Origin: JBFELU01 sp041572755
Lineage (GTDB): Bacteria > Actinomycetota > Acidimicrobiia > Spongiisociales > UBA11373
Assembly (NCBI GenBank): GCA_041572755.1
Contig: JBFFRY010000005.1
Coordinates: forward strand, 54,493-118,492
Reading direction: 5' to 3'
Length of the DNA: 64,000 nt
The notes beneath the pieces were generated by a model. It did not search any database. It was given only the letters and a program-made list of their open reading frames with translations, and had not been told where the DNA came from. This document shows, one piece after another, positions 1-8,848 of the stretch. The first letter of the stretch is position 1. Every line of letters begins with the position of its first letter. The position numbers and the translations under genes are program-made.

Positions 1-402
1 GACCGCCTCAAACAGGAGGAGAAGGGCCGGGAGTCGCTGCTCGACGGCGTGGCCCCCTCTCTCCCGGCCCTGGCGAGGGCCTGGCAGCTGCAGACCAGGG
101 CCGCCGGGGTGGGTTTCGACTGGCCCGACCTGGAGGGAGTGATCGCCAAGGTCGACGAGGAGATGGCCGAGCTGCTGGCCGATCGCGACGATCCGGAGCG
201 GGCCGCCCACGAACTGGGCGACCTGCTGTTCTCGGTGGTGAATCTGGCGCGGCGACTGGCGATCGACCCGGAGCAGGCGCTGCGGGCCGCCTCGGACCGC
301 TTCGACCGGCGGTTCAGGGCCGTTGAGGCCGGGGGCAGCCTGACCGGGCTCACCCTCGAGGAGATGGATCGCCGCTGGGAGGCGGCCAAGGAACGGGAGT
401 GA
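1..402 (+). CDS. mazG: MazG nucleoside triphosphate pyrophosphohydrolase, C-terminal part (5' end outside window)
   Basis: The reading frame is already open at base 1, and the first residues (EEKGRESLLDG) match the linker before the second MazG domain, so the gene starts to the left and the GTG at 49 is not its start. The visible part carries the MazG metal-binding helix pattern: KVDEEMAELL, then HELGDLLFSVVNLAR, then an FDRRFRAVE segment. MazG hydrolyses (d)NTPs to NMP and pyrophosphate and is linked to housecleaning of damaged nucleotides. It lies 52 bp upstream of eno, and a mazG-eno neighbourhood is conserved in actinobacteria (in mycobacteria lpqU lies between them). Confidence 0.9.
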   Translation, partial: DRLKQEEKGRESLLDGVAPSLPALARAWQLQTRAAGVGFDWPDLEGVIAKVDEEMAELLADRDDPERAAHELGDLLFSVVNLARRLAIDPEQALRAASDRFDRRFRAVEAGGSLTGLTLEEMDRRWEAAKERE

Positions 403-454
403 TGCTCGGCGCGATGCCGGGCACGCGATAGTCTGGCGAGACAGAGGAGGGCCC

Positions 455-1723
455 GTGACCACGATTCAATCGATCCGGGCCCGCGAGGTACTCGACTCTC
501 GGGGGAACCCCACCGTCGAGGCCGAAGTGACCCTTGCTGGCGGGTCCTACGGCAGAGCGGCGGTCCCTTCGGGAGCATCAACGGGGGCGCTCGAGGCGAT
601 CGAGCTTCGGGACGGCGGAGCCCGCCACGGCGGGAAAGGCGTACTGCGGGCCGTCGAACACGTCAACGACCGGATCGCTCCGGCGGTGGCCGGCATGGAT
701 GCCACCGACCAGGAGGCGATCGACCGGGTCATGCTCGATCTGGACGCCACCCCCAACAAGGCGGAGCTCGGGGCCAATGCCGTTCTCTCGGTGTCGCTGG
801 CAACGGCGCGCGCCGCGGCCGGGGCACTGGGGCTGCCGCTGTTCCGCTACCTCGGCGGGCCGTCGGCCCGGCTGTTGCCCGTGCCGATGCTCAACGTGCT
901 CAACGGCGGGGTGCATGCCGCCAACGACGTCGACATCCAGGAGTTCATGCTGGTCCCGGCCGGTTTCCCCACCTTCGGGGAGGCGCTGCGGGCCGGCACC
1001 GAGATCTATCACGCCCTCAAGAAGGTTCTCGGGGGACGGGGCCTCAGCACCAACGTCGGTGACGAGGGGGGTTTCGCCCCCAACCTGACCGCCAACGTGG
1101 ACGCCCTGGAGGTCCTGGTGGAGGCGGTGGAAGCCGCCGGTTACGAACCGGGTACCCAGGTGTCGTTCGCCCTCGATGTGGCCGCCTCGGAGCTGTACCG
1201 GGAGGGCCGCTACCAGCTGGAGGGACGCTCGCTGAAACCGGAGGAGATGGTCGAGTACCTGGAGGGGCTGGTCTCCGGGTTCCCGCTGGTGTCGGTGGAG
1301 GACGGCCTGGCCGAGGACGACTGGGACGGTTGGGCCGTGCTCACCGAGCGACTCGGCTCCCGGACCCAGTTGGTCGGCGACGACCTCTTCGTGACCAACG
1401 AGGACCTGCTGCAGCGGGGTGTCGATCGCGGCGTCGCCAACGCCATCCTCATCAAGGTGAACCAGATCGGGAGCCTCTCGGAGACCCTGCACACCATGGA
1501 GCTGGCCGAGCGGTCCGGCTACGGCAGGGTGGTGAGCCACCGCTCCGGGGAGACGGAGGACACGTTCATCGCCCATCTGGCGGTGGCGACCAACGCCGGG
1601 CAGATCAAGACCGGTGCGCCGGCCCGGGGGGAGCGGACCGCCAAGTACAACCAGTTGCTGCGGATCGAGGAGCAGCTCGGTGACCAGGCCCGGTTTGCCG
1701 GTCGGGACCCCTATCGGAGGTAG
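455..1723 (+). CDS. eno: Enolase (phosphopyruvate hydratase)
   Basis: Converts 2-phosphoglycerate to phosphoenolpyruvate in the cytosol. The 422-residue product has the normal family length. It opens with the typical IRAREVLDSRGNPTVE segment. It carries the GDEGGFAPN loop, the catalytic-Lys region ILIKVNQIGSLSET and the C-terminal SHRSGETED and GQIKTGAPARGERTAKYNQ motifs. The GTG start at 455 is preceded by AGAGGAGGG at 443-451. The stop overlaps the next gene by one base, so translational coupling with the FtsB-like protein is likely. No unusual residues seen. Confidence 0.98.
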   Translation: MTTIQSIRAREVLDSRGNPTVEAEVTLAGGSYGRAAVPSGASTGALEAIELRDGGARHGGKGVLRAVEHVNDRIAPAVAGMDATDQEAIDRVMLDLDATPNKAELGANAVLSVSLATARAAAGALGLPLFRYLGGPSARLLPVPMLNVLNGGVHAANDVDIQEFMLVPAGFPTFGEALRAGTEIYHALKKVLGGRGLSTNVGDEGGFAPNLTANVDALEVLVEAVEAAGYEPGTQVSFALDVAASELYREGRYQLEGRSLKPEEMVEYLEGLVSGFPLVSVEDGLAEDDWDGWAVLTERLGSRTQLVGDDLFVTNEDLLQRGVDRGVANAILIKVNQIGSLSETLHTMELAERSGYGRVVSHRSGETEDTFIAHLAVATNAGQIKTGAPARGERTAKYNQLLRIEEQLGDQARFAGRDPYRR

Positions 1724-2112
1724 TGGTGAAGGAGAAGCGCGGGATCGGATCGATGCTGGGGCTCATCGCTCTGTTGGCGCTGGCCGTGGTGGTGGCCGGG
1801 ATCCTGCCTTTCCGCCAGGTCCTCGCCCAGCGCAACGCTGTCGATGCCGCTGAGGAGCAGCTGGCCGCCATCGAGGAGGAGAACCGCTTGCTCGAGGCCC
1901 GCATCGTCGCCTTGCAGTCTCCGGAGGAGGTGGAGCGGCTGGCCCGGGAGCAGTTCGGGCTGGTCCGTCCCGGCGAGACCGGGTACGTGGTGATCACCCC
2001 GCCCGGGGAAGCCGTACCGGAGACCGAGCCGGAGCCGGTTTCCCCCGACAAGCCCTGGTGGGAGGACGTCTGGGACTTCCTCACCGGTCGGGATCTCACC
2101 GAGGATGGATGA
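1723..2112 (+). CDS. FtsB/DivIC-like septum protein
   Basis: A 129-residue bitopic membrane protein: short basic N-terminus, one membrane segment at about residues 7-27 (GLIALLALAVVVAGILPF), then a coiled coil rich in Glu, Leu and Arg (about residues 33-65), and the LAREQFGLVRPGETGYVVI motif that ends this family. FtsB/DivIC bridges FtsL and FtsQ in the divisome. The gene starts with GTG on the last base of the eno stop codon; a second GTG at 1726 is also possible. It overlaps the DUF501 gene downstream by 8 bp, as in other actinobacteria. Confidence 0.9.
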   Translation: MVKEKRGIGSMLGLIALLALAVVVAGILPFRQVLAQRNAVDAAEEQLAAIEEENRLLEARIVALQSPEEVERLAREQFGLVRPGETGYVVITPPGEAVPETEPEPVSPDKPWWEDVWDFLTGRDLTEDG

Positions 2113-2623
2113 CGCTGCCGTCGCGGCGCAGATAGAGCGGCCGCTGCGCGCCCCCGCCGACGTGGCGGTGCGCTGCCACCTCGACCTTCCGGTGGTGACC
2201 AGGGTGCCGCCTCTGCTGGACGACGGCACCCCGTTCCCCACCCGCTACTGGCTCACCTGTCCGCTGGCGACCCGCCGCATCGGACGGGTCGAGTCGGCCG
2301 GTGGGGTCCAGGCCATGGACCGCCGCGCCCGCGCCCTCCCCGACTTCGGTGAGATGCTGGCGGCCGCCCATGCCCGGTATGCCGCCGAGCGAGATGCCCT
2401 GGTGCCCGACGATGCCGGGGTGCGGCCCTCCGGCGGGGTGGGCGGGGCGGCCCGGGGCGTCAAGTGCCTCCACGCCCACTACGCCGATCACGCCGTCGGC
2501 AACCTCAACCCGGTGGGGGCGCTGGTGGCCCCCTGGGCCGAGCCGCTCGACTGCACCGAACCCTGCGTGGTGGAAGGCGACGACGGCGTGATCCGCAATC
2601 CCCGATGGCGGGAGCCCAAGTAG
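2105..2623 (+). CDS. DUF501 family protein
   Basis: A 172-residue soluble protein with the DUF501 hallmarks: a central PTRYWLTCPLATRRIGRVES segment and a cysteine/histidine motif GVKCLHAHYADH followed by NPVGALV. The family's biochemical role is not established. It lies almost invariably next to ftsB and, in most actinobacteria, upstream of the exopolyphosphatase gene ppx. Here ppx is not present; a tRNA gene and accessory DNA follow. Translation starts at ATG 2105, inside the end of the FtsB-like gene. Confidence 0.88.
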   Translation: MDDAAVAAQIERPLRAPADVAVRCHLDLPVVTRVPPLLDDGTPFPTRYWLTCPLATRRIGRVESAGGVQAMDRRARALPDFGEMLAAAHARYAAERDALVPDDAGVRPSGGVGGAARGVKCLHAHYADHAVGNLNPVGALVAPWAEPLDCTEPCVVEGDDGVIRNPRWREPK

Positions 2624-2634
2624 CCTCGACGTCA

Positions 2635-2723
2635 GCCCGGGTGGCGAAATGGCAGCCGCGGCGGACTTAAACTCCGCTGTCCCCGTAGGGGGCGTGCAGG
2701 TTCGAATCCTGCCCCGGGCACCA
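2635..2723 (+). tRNA. tRNA-Leu(UAA), CCA encoded
   Basis: The acceptor stem GCCCGGG/CCCGGGC pairs perfectly and is followed by A plus an encoded CCA. The anticodon stem GCGGA/TCCGC closes the loop CTTAAAC, giving anticodon UAA (leucine, UUA codons). The long variable arm (about GTCCCCGTAGGGGGC) is typical of class II tRNAs, and the T arm is GCAGG-TTCGAAT-CCTGC. Length is 89 nt. It sits 11 bp after DUF501, exactly where the conserved core order stops. Confidence 0.95.
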
Positions 2724-3429
2724 GAAAGACCCCTAATTGATGGGGGCTATCGCTTGGAGGTCAACCGTTACTCAGGTTGGGCATTGGCCATGGCTGGAGG
2801 TTTCAGCACCGATCCTCGAGCGATAGCCGTTGTGAATCGGGCGGCCTTCGATCTGCGCTCCAGCGAAGTCCAAACGGCGATTGACTCAATCGAGTGGGTC
2901 CAGGCCAAGTTCGGTTTGTTCCCAACGGCGGATTCGGGGGAGACCGCCTTCCGCATGTTGGTAGGCGTTCCCGCAGAACCCTGGGATAGCCACGAGCAGC
3001 CCGGCCTCTTGTGAACCTGACGGGATGGCCTCCCATCCCGACGGATGCCGCGCCAGCCACGGGCGGGGTGGAGGCCAACAACCACTCCGGGAAGATTCGA
3101 CCGACAGCGGTGCCGCGGCCCTTCATCACACCGCTCAAGGCGGGGCCCCATCCGGAGGGCCACGACCTCGACGACCCGGCAGTCCGCCGCTACTGGACCA
3201 CCCTGCTGGCACCCGACGACGGCGAGTCGTACCCGCGTTGCCATCGCGAGGTCGGCGAGGGGCTTGTGCCGCCCGGTTGTGGCACGAACGGATGAGCCCC
3301 TTCTACCTCCGGGGAGCGGAGCCACGGGCCGGCTCGGCCGGGAAGCTGATCCGAATCTGCAACTATCACGCTCACGGCGGCCGGGCAGGCCGATGGGCCC
3401 GCCCGACTGCCGCTGGTCGTCAGCATTAC
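2724..3429 (+). other. Gene-poor stretch after the tRNA; no convincing gene
   Basis: About 700 bp with no frame that has both a ribosome site and recognisable family motifs. A plus-strand frame at 3011-3295 contains protein-like text (HPEGHDLDDPAVRRYW) and may be the remnant of a decayed gene, but I cannot name a family. A perfect 7-bp inverted repeat GGGATGG-CCTC-CCATCCC lies at 3022-3039, inside the left copy of the 38-bp repeat. There is no T-run, so it is not a classical terminator. Confidence 0.4.
3003..3040 (+). repeat. 38-bp imperfect direct repeat, left copy
   Basis: It has a 19-bp block (ggcctcttgtgaacctgac), seven divergent bases, then a 12-bp block (cctcccatcccg). The same two blocks with the same seven-base spacing occur at 5502-5539. 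The pair brackets the two secreted-protein genes 3430-3975 and 4016-5425. Confidence 0.7.
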
Positions 3430-3975
3430 TCAGCCAATTGGGAAGATCCGGAAAGGCCCTTCGAATTCAGCCGCCTCGGCGCTGCTCAGGCGCCCACTCC
3501 ATGTGATCCAGTCCCCAGGTGAGAGTGCATCAAGCACGCCGTAGGGATCGGCAGCACCATTGGCCCTCTTGACCTTGCCCGATGCAACGGCCCAGCCACG
3601 CGGACTCACGACACCGCTGTCGACGAACTTCACGACAACCCGTCCCGGCTCGAAGCCAGTGAGCACGCCTTCGGTGAACTCGTATTCGAGAGAAGCGTAG
3701 ATCCGGACCGTTTCTTCGAACAGGAACCATCCGCCTACCTGCATGCCGGGCCCTTTCGGGAAGTAGGCGATGGGATAGGAAGCGCCGTTGACCTGCAATG
3801 TGCCGACCCACGACACCTGCGGGGCGGCACCCTCACCGGTGAGGATCCCGACATTGAAGTCAAGGTCCTGCCTTCCCAGGATTGGCCCCTCGTCCTCCGC
3901 AGCGATGGCAGGTAGCACAGACGCCATCGTCGCAATGGCGAACACTGCCAATACCGCAAGCATTTTCCTCTTCAC
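3430..3975 (-). CDS. Secreted protein of unknown function
   Basis: An unrecognised 181-residue protein with a clear Sec signal peptide: VKRK, then a hydrophobic stretch ending in LPAIAA-ED. The mature part is beta-rich, with alternating hydrophobic residues and several Gly-Trp pairs, and has no Cys, so a small extracellular beta domain is likely. The GTG start at 3975 is preferred over the longer frame from 4002 because AAAGGAGG lies just upstream of it. It is downstream of the larger secreted protein on the same strand (about 40 bp), so the two may be co-transcribed. No catalytic motif seen. Confidence 0.7.
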   Translation of the reverse strand: MKRKMLAVLAVFAIATMASVLPAIAAEDEGPILGRQDLDFNVGILTGEGAAPQVSWVGTLQVNGASYPIAYFPKGPGMQVGGWFLFEETVRIYASLEYEFTEGVLTGFEPGRVVVKFVDSGVVSPRGWAVASGKVKRANGAADPYGVLDALSPGDWITWSGRLSSAEAAEFEGPFRIFPIG

Positions 3976-4015
3976 GATGTCCTCCTTTTCACAGCGGGCC
4001 ACTTCGTGATCCGCT

Positions 4016-5425
4016 TCATCGCGTGCTTCCCTTCCGTTGCGGGCTGTGCGGGCCGTGCCAGCGGGTCTCTGGCTGATGGCAGGTGTGCTCGGAGACCGGG
4101 TTCATCTCTTCAGCGGTGAGGCCGTGGGACTCGAGGTGGGCGATCCGCGCCAGATTCGAGTCGTCGGCCTCGATGAGGCAGAAGACCTTGCCGCCGGGCG
4201 TCCAGTATTCGATGTGGAGTTGGGGTGCCGCGTCGGGTTGACCGTCATAGGACTCGGCGGTGCGCCATCCGCTGCCGTCGATAAGGAACGCCATAGCGTT
4301 CCCGGGGGTCCAGTCGGTCCGGTCAACGATGGCCTGCACCAGGGCCGCCAGACTGGGTGTACGTTGCTGGACCCCGGTTTGGCCAACCGTGGTCCAGTCG
4401 GACGGATACCACATCACTGATGTGGTAGTCGCGTCGCGTGTTGACACGTCGTAGCTTCCCGAGAACCCGGCGGCGTTTCCCACCTCGTTGGCTCTGATCC
4501 GCAGCGCCACCGACCCCACCGACCACTCGTCCACGGTGAACTGGATCCACGCGTCGACGATCACCGCGTTTCTGGGCACGATCACGCCCGTGAAACGGAG
4601 ACCCACCTTCTGGGTGGCGTCCCCGTCTTGCATCAACTCCAGATCCGATGAATCGGTGTAGAGCCACCCATCGGATTGCTCCTCGACATCATCGCCCGAT
4701 GCGCGCACCCTGACCTCGAACATCGACCACCCAGGAGTGGACGTGATGGTCCAGATGAACGACGCGTTGGCAGATCTCTGCGGCGTGTCGTTGTCGGTTG
4801 CGGTCACCGTTACCCAGAACGGCGACCCTACAGAGGAGGTGATGGTCCCCGAGATTCTGCCCTCGATCGGGTTGATGCCGAGCCCCGGAGGCAGTCCGGT
4901 CGCCGACCAGAAGACTGGACCGCCGTCGGGATCTGATCCCACCACCTGGAGCGAGACGACGGTGCCCAGCGCGCTCGATTGGCCCCCAGGGTTGGTCACC
5001 ACGGGCACCTGGTCCCACGACGGCGCAAGGACATCAATGATGTGCTGCGCGGCAGCGATCAGGTCACGTGCATCAGCAGTCGGGATCTTCCACCCAGCTC
5101 GAGCCTCCACTTGATTGATGAATCGATTCAGTCGCCTGACCGCCTTGCGCGTATTGCCCCACTCGAGTGCTTTGAGGGCCTTGCGCAGCTTCTTGGTGAG
5201 TTTCCTCTCGAGCCGGGGCAGGTCGAGGTCGTCGACTTCATCGATCACATCGTGGATCAGGGCTTGTGCATGCGACACGCTGACTCGCGACCCCGGCGAA
5301 GCCAGGGTCGGTGACGACCGGGGCTCGGCTGCGATCGCCGGGGTGACCGTGGCCAGCAGCAGCGCAGCAACCATCACGATGATTGGAAACCGAGTCCGCA
5401 CCAGTCCCCTTTCGGCCCACCACAC
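4016..5425 (-). CDS. Secreted multidomain protein with Ig-like domain and an MCO-tail module
   Basis: A 469-residue exported protein. In order it has: signal peptide ending at IAA (about residue 32); a helical basic segment (about 50-135, LERKLTKKLRKALKALEWG) resembling FIMAH-type helical domains; a putative-Ig fold (about 145-225, SDPDGGPVFWSATGLPPGL); and a beta module (about 235-415) sharing many positions with the two C-terminal modules of the multicopper oxidase at 9213-12191 (VRVRASGDDVEE, AWIQFTVDE, GNAMAFLIDG, AESYDG). The short Cys-containing tail (KVFCLIEADDSNLARIAHLE) looks like a piece of a DUF4242-type domain. GTG 5425 follows GGGAGG; a second GTG at 5401 is possible. Probably a cell-surface or adhesive protein. 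Confidence 0.75.
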   Translation of the reverse strand: MWWAERGLVRTRFPIIVMVAALLLATVTPAIAAEPRSSPTLASPGSRVSVSHAQALIHDVIDEVDDLDLPRLERKLTKKLRKALKALEWGNTRKAVRRLNRFINQVEARAGWKIPTADARDLIAAAQHIIDVLAPSWDQVPVVTNPGGQSSALGTVVSLQVVGSDPDGGPVFWSATGLPPGLGINPIEGRISGTITSSVGSPFWVTVTATDNDTPQRSANASFIWTITSTPGWSMFEVRVRASGDDVEEQSDGWLYTDSSDLELMQDGDATQKVGLRFTGVIVPRNAVIVDAWIQFTVDEWSVGSVALRIRANEVGNAAGFSGSYDVSTRDATTTSVMWYPSDWTTVGQTGVQQRTPSLAALVQAIVDRTDWTPGNAMAFLIDGSGWRTAESYDGQPDAAPQLHIEYWTPGGKVFCLIEADDSNLARIAHLESHGLTAEEMNPVSEHTCHQPETRWHGPHSPQRKGSTR

Positions 5426-5501
5426 TGGAGACCTCCCAAAGGTACACCGGTCTTGTCGGGAGTGCCTACATGATTCGACCTGAGTCCACGGATCCGAACC
5501 T

Positions 5502-5539
5502 GGCCTCTTGTGAACCTGACTGCCCGTCCTCCCATCCCG
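5502..5539 (+). repeat. 38-bp imperfect direct repeat, right copy
   Basis: Partner of 3003-3040: identical first 19 bp and last 12 bp, with a seven-base divergent centre at 5521-5527. This copy lacks the internal hairpin of the left copy. Just downstream (5546-5567) the ten-base unit acttctaccg is nearly tandemly repeated. Confidence 0.7.
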
Positions 5540-5771
5540 CCAGGACTTCTACCGAACTTCTACCGGACCACCCGCAATAGCCCATCACCGGATGGACAGC
5601 GCGTCACGCCGCCTCCGCGAAACCCCAGGTAGACAGAACCAAACGGACAGGACGACCTGGGGCAACATTCCACGGATGAGAGTTCCTCCACGTGGCCATC
5701 GCTCGGGGTGCCGCGACGAAGCACCCTCCTGCGTGCGTCTCATCGCAGCAATCGCCCACCCAATGGGCGGT

Positions 5772-6083
5772 TCAGGGACTCGACGCCTTGGGAGAGGGCA
5801 GTTCACCCAGAAACGAGCGGATCGCACCGACAATCCCGCCGGAGGACACCTGTGGAAGATGGTCTGTCCCGTCGAACTCGACGAGTTGGGCCTTCGGGGT
5901 GTGGCGAGCAAGCCACCGGCTGCCTTCGACCGACGCGTCAAGGTCTCCGGTTCGGTGCAGGATCAACGTGGGTACCCGGATCTCACCGACGAGGTCTCGG
6001 ACGTCGATGTCCGGGTTCATCCGGCCCAGCGCCACTGCAGCGTTCGGGCTCGCGCCGGAGATCGTCGAAACCGCCTTCCGGCC
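5772..6083 (-). pseudogene. C-terminal remnant of an alpha/beta hydrolase
   Basis: The frame encodes the end of an alpha/beta-hydrolase of the type often linked to adenylate-cyclase signalling proteins: ASPNAAVALGRMNPDIDVRD, then VPTLILHRTGDLDASVEG, then the catalytic-His region EFDGTDHLPQV. Homology continues upstream of the first possible start (GTG 6035) to an in-frame TAG at 6084-6086. The nucleophile half of the protein is absent. It is therefore a truncated, dead gene. The rest of the 5426-6143 interval holds no other supportable gene. Confidence 0.65.
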
Positions 6084-6143
6084 CTACCGGACGGTCGTGG
6101 ATCGCAGCACTCTTGGTGGCAGCGTGGGTGAGAGGGAGGTGCG

Positions 6144-8525
6144 ATGCGGCGACTGCTGCTCATTGGGTGTGTTCTGGTGGTGCTGGTGGGGGTCTTCACC
6201 TCTCCGATCCCGGCCGCGGAACTGAAGTGCAAAGGCCAGACACCGACAATCGTCGGCACCGAGGGCCCCGACGTCATCGACGGCACCGAGGGCCCCGATG
6301 TCATCCACGGTGCCGCCGGCGACGACGTGATTCGGGGCCTGGGCGGCAACGACGTTCTCTGTGGCGGTGACGGCGACGATGAGGTCGACGGCGGCGGGGG
6401 ACGCGACAAGATCGTCGGCGGTGGCGGGGATGACGAGCTCTCCGGCGGCGGGGGGAACGACAAGCTGTTCGGCGGCGTCGGGGCCGACGTCCTCGAAGGG
6501 GGCAAGGGCAAGGACACCCTCAAGGGCAACGGCGGCGACGACTCACTCGACGGCGGCCCGGGTACCGACAAGGTGATCGGTGGCCCGGGGACCGATCATT
6601 GCATCGGCGAAGACCTCACGAGCTGCGAACCCGGAACCTCGGGGGCAATCGGGGCCGTGTGGGCCAACGACGGCGGTGACAAGGTGTTGCGCGACGAGCT
6701 TCGGGCGACCGACGATCCGTCCGCGGTTCGCAACTCGGTCTGGGACGGCACCACCGTCGAGGTGTTCGGGGCACGCAACGAGGTCGTCTCCTTCAATCTG
6801 ATCCTGGAGGCCTCCGAAGGTGGGGCGGCCGACATCGAGGTCAGGCTCACCTCGCTCGATGGCCCGGGCGGGGCGACGATCGAGACCCGCCAGGCGACCG
6901 GCAACGGTGTGTTCAACTACGTCGGCCGCAACATCGAGCTGGTCTACATCCGTTACCTGGCGATCGAGGGGCTCAGCATCCTCTCCTACGAGACGTACGA
7001 CGAGCGCCACATCCCCGAGAACTGCCGGCGACCCCACCGGAACGGCAACGCCGTCTCCGGCACCGGTTGGGAGGATCGCCCCTGCGCCGATCGGCTCTAC
7101 CCGGACATCGCCGTGCCGCTGGAGCTCGAGACCCCCTTCGACATCCCGAGCGGCGTGAACCAATCGGTCTGGGGTGACATCACCATCCCCGCCGATGTCC
7201 GACCCGGCCGATACCAGGGCACCATCCAGGTCCTCGAATCGGGGACGGTGACCCATCGCATTCCGATCCAACTCCAAGTGCTCGATTTCACCCTCCCCGA
7301 TTTGCCCACGGCGCGCACCATGGCCTTCTTCAGCGCCGAGAACCTCAACGAGCGCTATCTGGGCACGCCCTACATCGGCACCGGCCACGCCGACCGGGAC
7401 GACGCCATCGCCATTCAAGATCGGCACTTCCAGTTGGCGCATCGCCACCGGATCTCGCTCATCGACGAGTATCAGAGCCCCGCTCGTCTCTCCGAAGCCT
7501 GGGTCGATCGGCTCGACGGCGACCTGTTCACACGGTCTCGCGGATACGAGGGGCCCGGTGAAGGGGTGGGCAACAACGTCTACTCGATCGGCACCTACGG
7601 CAGTTGGCCGTGGTTCGACGGCACCCGTGGGCAGATGTGGAGCAACACCGACACCTGGGCGAGGTGGTTCGACGATCACCCCTTCACCACCCCAACCGAC
7701 TACTTCCTGTATCTCATCGATGAGTCCGATGATTTCGCCGAGATCGAGCAGTGGGCCGGCTGGATGGACGACAACCCGGGTCCGGGCGGACGGCTCTCAT
7801 CGATGGCGACCGTGGCGGTCACCGATGCCGTCGCCGAGATCCCTTCACTGGACATTCCGGCGTCGATCCCCAGCGTCGGGCTCCGTCGCGACTGGCAGGA
7901 CGCAGCAGATGCGGTGCTCGACGATCCCGATGGGCGGTTCTTCATGTACAACGGCGTGCGGCCCCTGACCGGCTCGCTCGCCATCGAAGACGAAGGCGTG
8001 GCGATGCGTCAGATCGCCTGGACCCAGTACAAGAAGGGCATCGATCGCTGGTTCATGTGGGAGACCACCTACTACGACAACTTTCAGTGCTACGGGGGTG
8101 GATCTCGGGCCGACACCAACGTCTTCCGGCAGGCCCAGACCTACGGATGCGACGACCGCTTCCACCGGGTGCTGGGGCACACCGGCTGGAACTACAACAA
8201 CGGCGACGGGGTGCTCTTCTACCCGGGTACCGATCTGCTGTTCCCGTCGGACAGCTACGGCGTTCACGGACCCTTCGCCTCACTACGGCTCAAGCATTGG
8301 CGGCGAGGGATTCAGGACGTCGAATACCTGGCGATGGCCGGCGTCGTCGATCCCGCTCGGACCCGCCAAATCGTGGAGGAGATGATCCCCGAGGTCCTTT
8401 GGGAGTACGGAGTCAGCGACCCCGACGACCCCACCTGGGTGATGACCGACATCAGTTGGTCCATCGATCCCGACGATTGGGAGGCCGCCAGAGCGGAGCT
8501 GGCCGAGATCATCGAGGACGCCTGA
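6144..8525 (+). CDS. Secreted protein with N-terminal RTX repeats and DUF4091/GH123-like domain
   Basis: 793 residues. A signal peptide (MRRLLLIGCVLVVLVGV, cleavage near PAAE) is followed at about residues 35-150 by a run of glycine/aspartate nonapeptides of the GGxGxDxLxGGxGxDxL type, which bind calcium. A beta domain follows, then a C-terminal region (about 380-790) resembling DUF4091/glycoside hydrolase 123-like proteins: WNYNNGDGVLFYPGTD, then FASLRLKHWRRGIQDVEYL. Such domains are suspected to act on amino-sugar glycans. The acidic pair of GH123 cannot be assigned safely here. RTX repeats usually lie at the C-terminus of type I secretion substrates, so an N-terminal block behind a Sec signal is unusual. 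ATG 6144 follows GAGGGAGG. Confidence 0.82.
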   Translation: MRRLLLIGCVLVVLVGVFTSPIPAAELKCKGQTPTIVGTEGPDVIDGTEGPDVIHGAAGDDVIRGLGGNDVLCGGDGDDEVDGGGGRDKIVGGGGDDELSGGGGNDKLFGGVGADVLEGGKGKDTLKGNGGDDSLDGGPGTDKVIGGPGTDHCIGEDLTSCEPGTSGAIGAVWANDGGDKVLRDELRATDDPSAVRNSVWDGTTVEVFGARNEVVSFNLILEASEGGAADIEVRLTSLDGPGGATIETRQATGNGVFNYVGRNIELVYIRYLAIEGLSILSYETYDERHIPENCRRPHRNGNAVSGTGWEDRPCADRLYPDIAVPLELETPFDIPSGVNQSVWGDITIPADVRPGRYQGTIQVLESGTVTHRIPIQLQVLDFTLPDLPTARTMAFFSAENLNERYLGTPYIGTGHADRDDAIAIQDRHFQLAHRHRISLIDEYQSPARLSEAWVDRLDGDLFTRSRGYEGPGEGVGNNVYSIGTYGSWPWFDGTRGQMWSNTDTWARWFDDHPFTTPTDYFLYLIDESDDFAEIEQWAGWMDDNPGPGGRLSSMATVAVTDAVAEIPSLDIPASIPSVGLRRDWQDAADAVLDDPDGRFFMYNGVRPLTGSLAIEDEGVAMRQIAWTQYKKGIDRWFMWETTYYDNFQCYGGGSRADTNVFRQAQTYGCDDRFHRVLGHTGWNYNNGDGVLFYPGTDLLFPSDSYGVHGPFASLRLKHWRRGIQDVEYLAMAGVVDPARTRQIVEEMIPEVLWEYGVSDPDDPTWVMTDISWSIDPDDWEAARAELAEIIEDA

Positions 8526-8562
8526 CGGGCAAGCGTCGCCTCGGCGGCGATGCGGTTCGCGG

Positions 8563-8814
8563 TCAGTCGTCGTGATCCTGCAGGTGGTGGCGCCGGCCGA
8601 TCACCCAGATGATGGAGAGCAACGCATTACCCCACAGCCACAGCGAGAGGACGAGCCAGGCCCCCAAGTCGTAGCCGTACTCACCCCGTTCGCAGGCCTC
8701 GAGTTCGAGACCGACGTACTCGTCACAGAACCCACCGGTGCCGAGCAGGAACCAGGCGGCCATGAGCACGTTGAAGATGAGCCATACCCAGGTGGTCGGT
8801 CGCCAGCGTCTCAT
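8563..8814 (-). CDS. Small two-helix membrane protein
   Basis: 83 residues with two membrane segments (about 9-25, WLIFNVLMAAWFLLG, and 50-71, AWLVLSLWLWGNALLSIIWVIG) joined by a Cys- and Glu-rich loop containing two cysteines. The C-terminus is basic then acidic (RRHHLQDHDD). Small two-helix proteins of this pattern are common and mostly uncharacterised in actinobacteria. It is convergent with the RTX/GH123-like gene. No function can be assigned. Confidence 0.6.
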   Translation of the reverse strand: MRRWRPTTWVWLIFNVLMAAWFLLGTGGFCDEYVGLELEACERGEYGYDLGAWLVLSLWLWGNALLSIIWVIGRRHHLQDHDD

Positions 8815-8848
8815 GATCCGATCGTGCCGTGATCAACACTACGGACGC

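Noticed and set aside
2724..2760. CCCC-TAATTGAT-GGGG after the tRNA as a terminator
   Set aside because: The stem is only four base pairs and no T-run follows; too weak to call.
2649..3014. A 121-codon frame running through the tRNA-Leu
   Set aside because: Its N-terminus is the translated tRNA itself; no ribosome site and no family resemblance further on.
6240..6620. Repeated DNA that might be a CRISPR array or tandem satellite
   Set aside because: The repeats are degenerate codons of RTX nonapeptides inside one long gene; no constant repeats with unique spacers.
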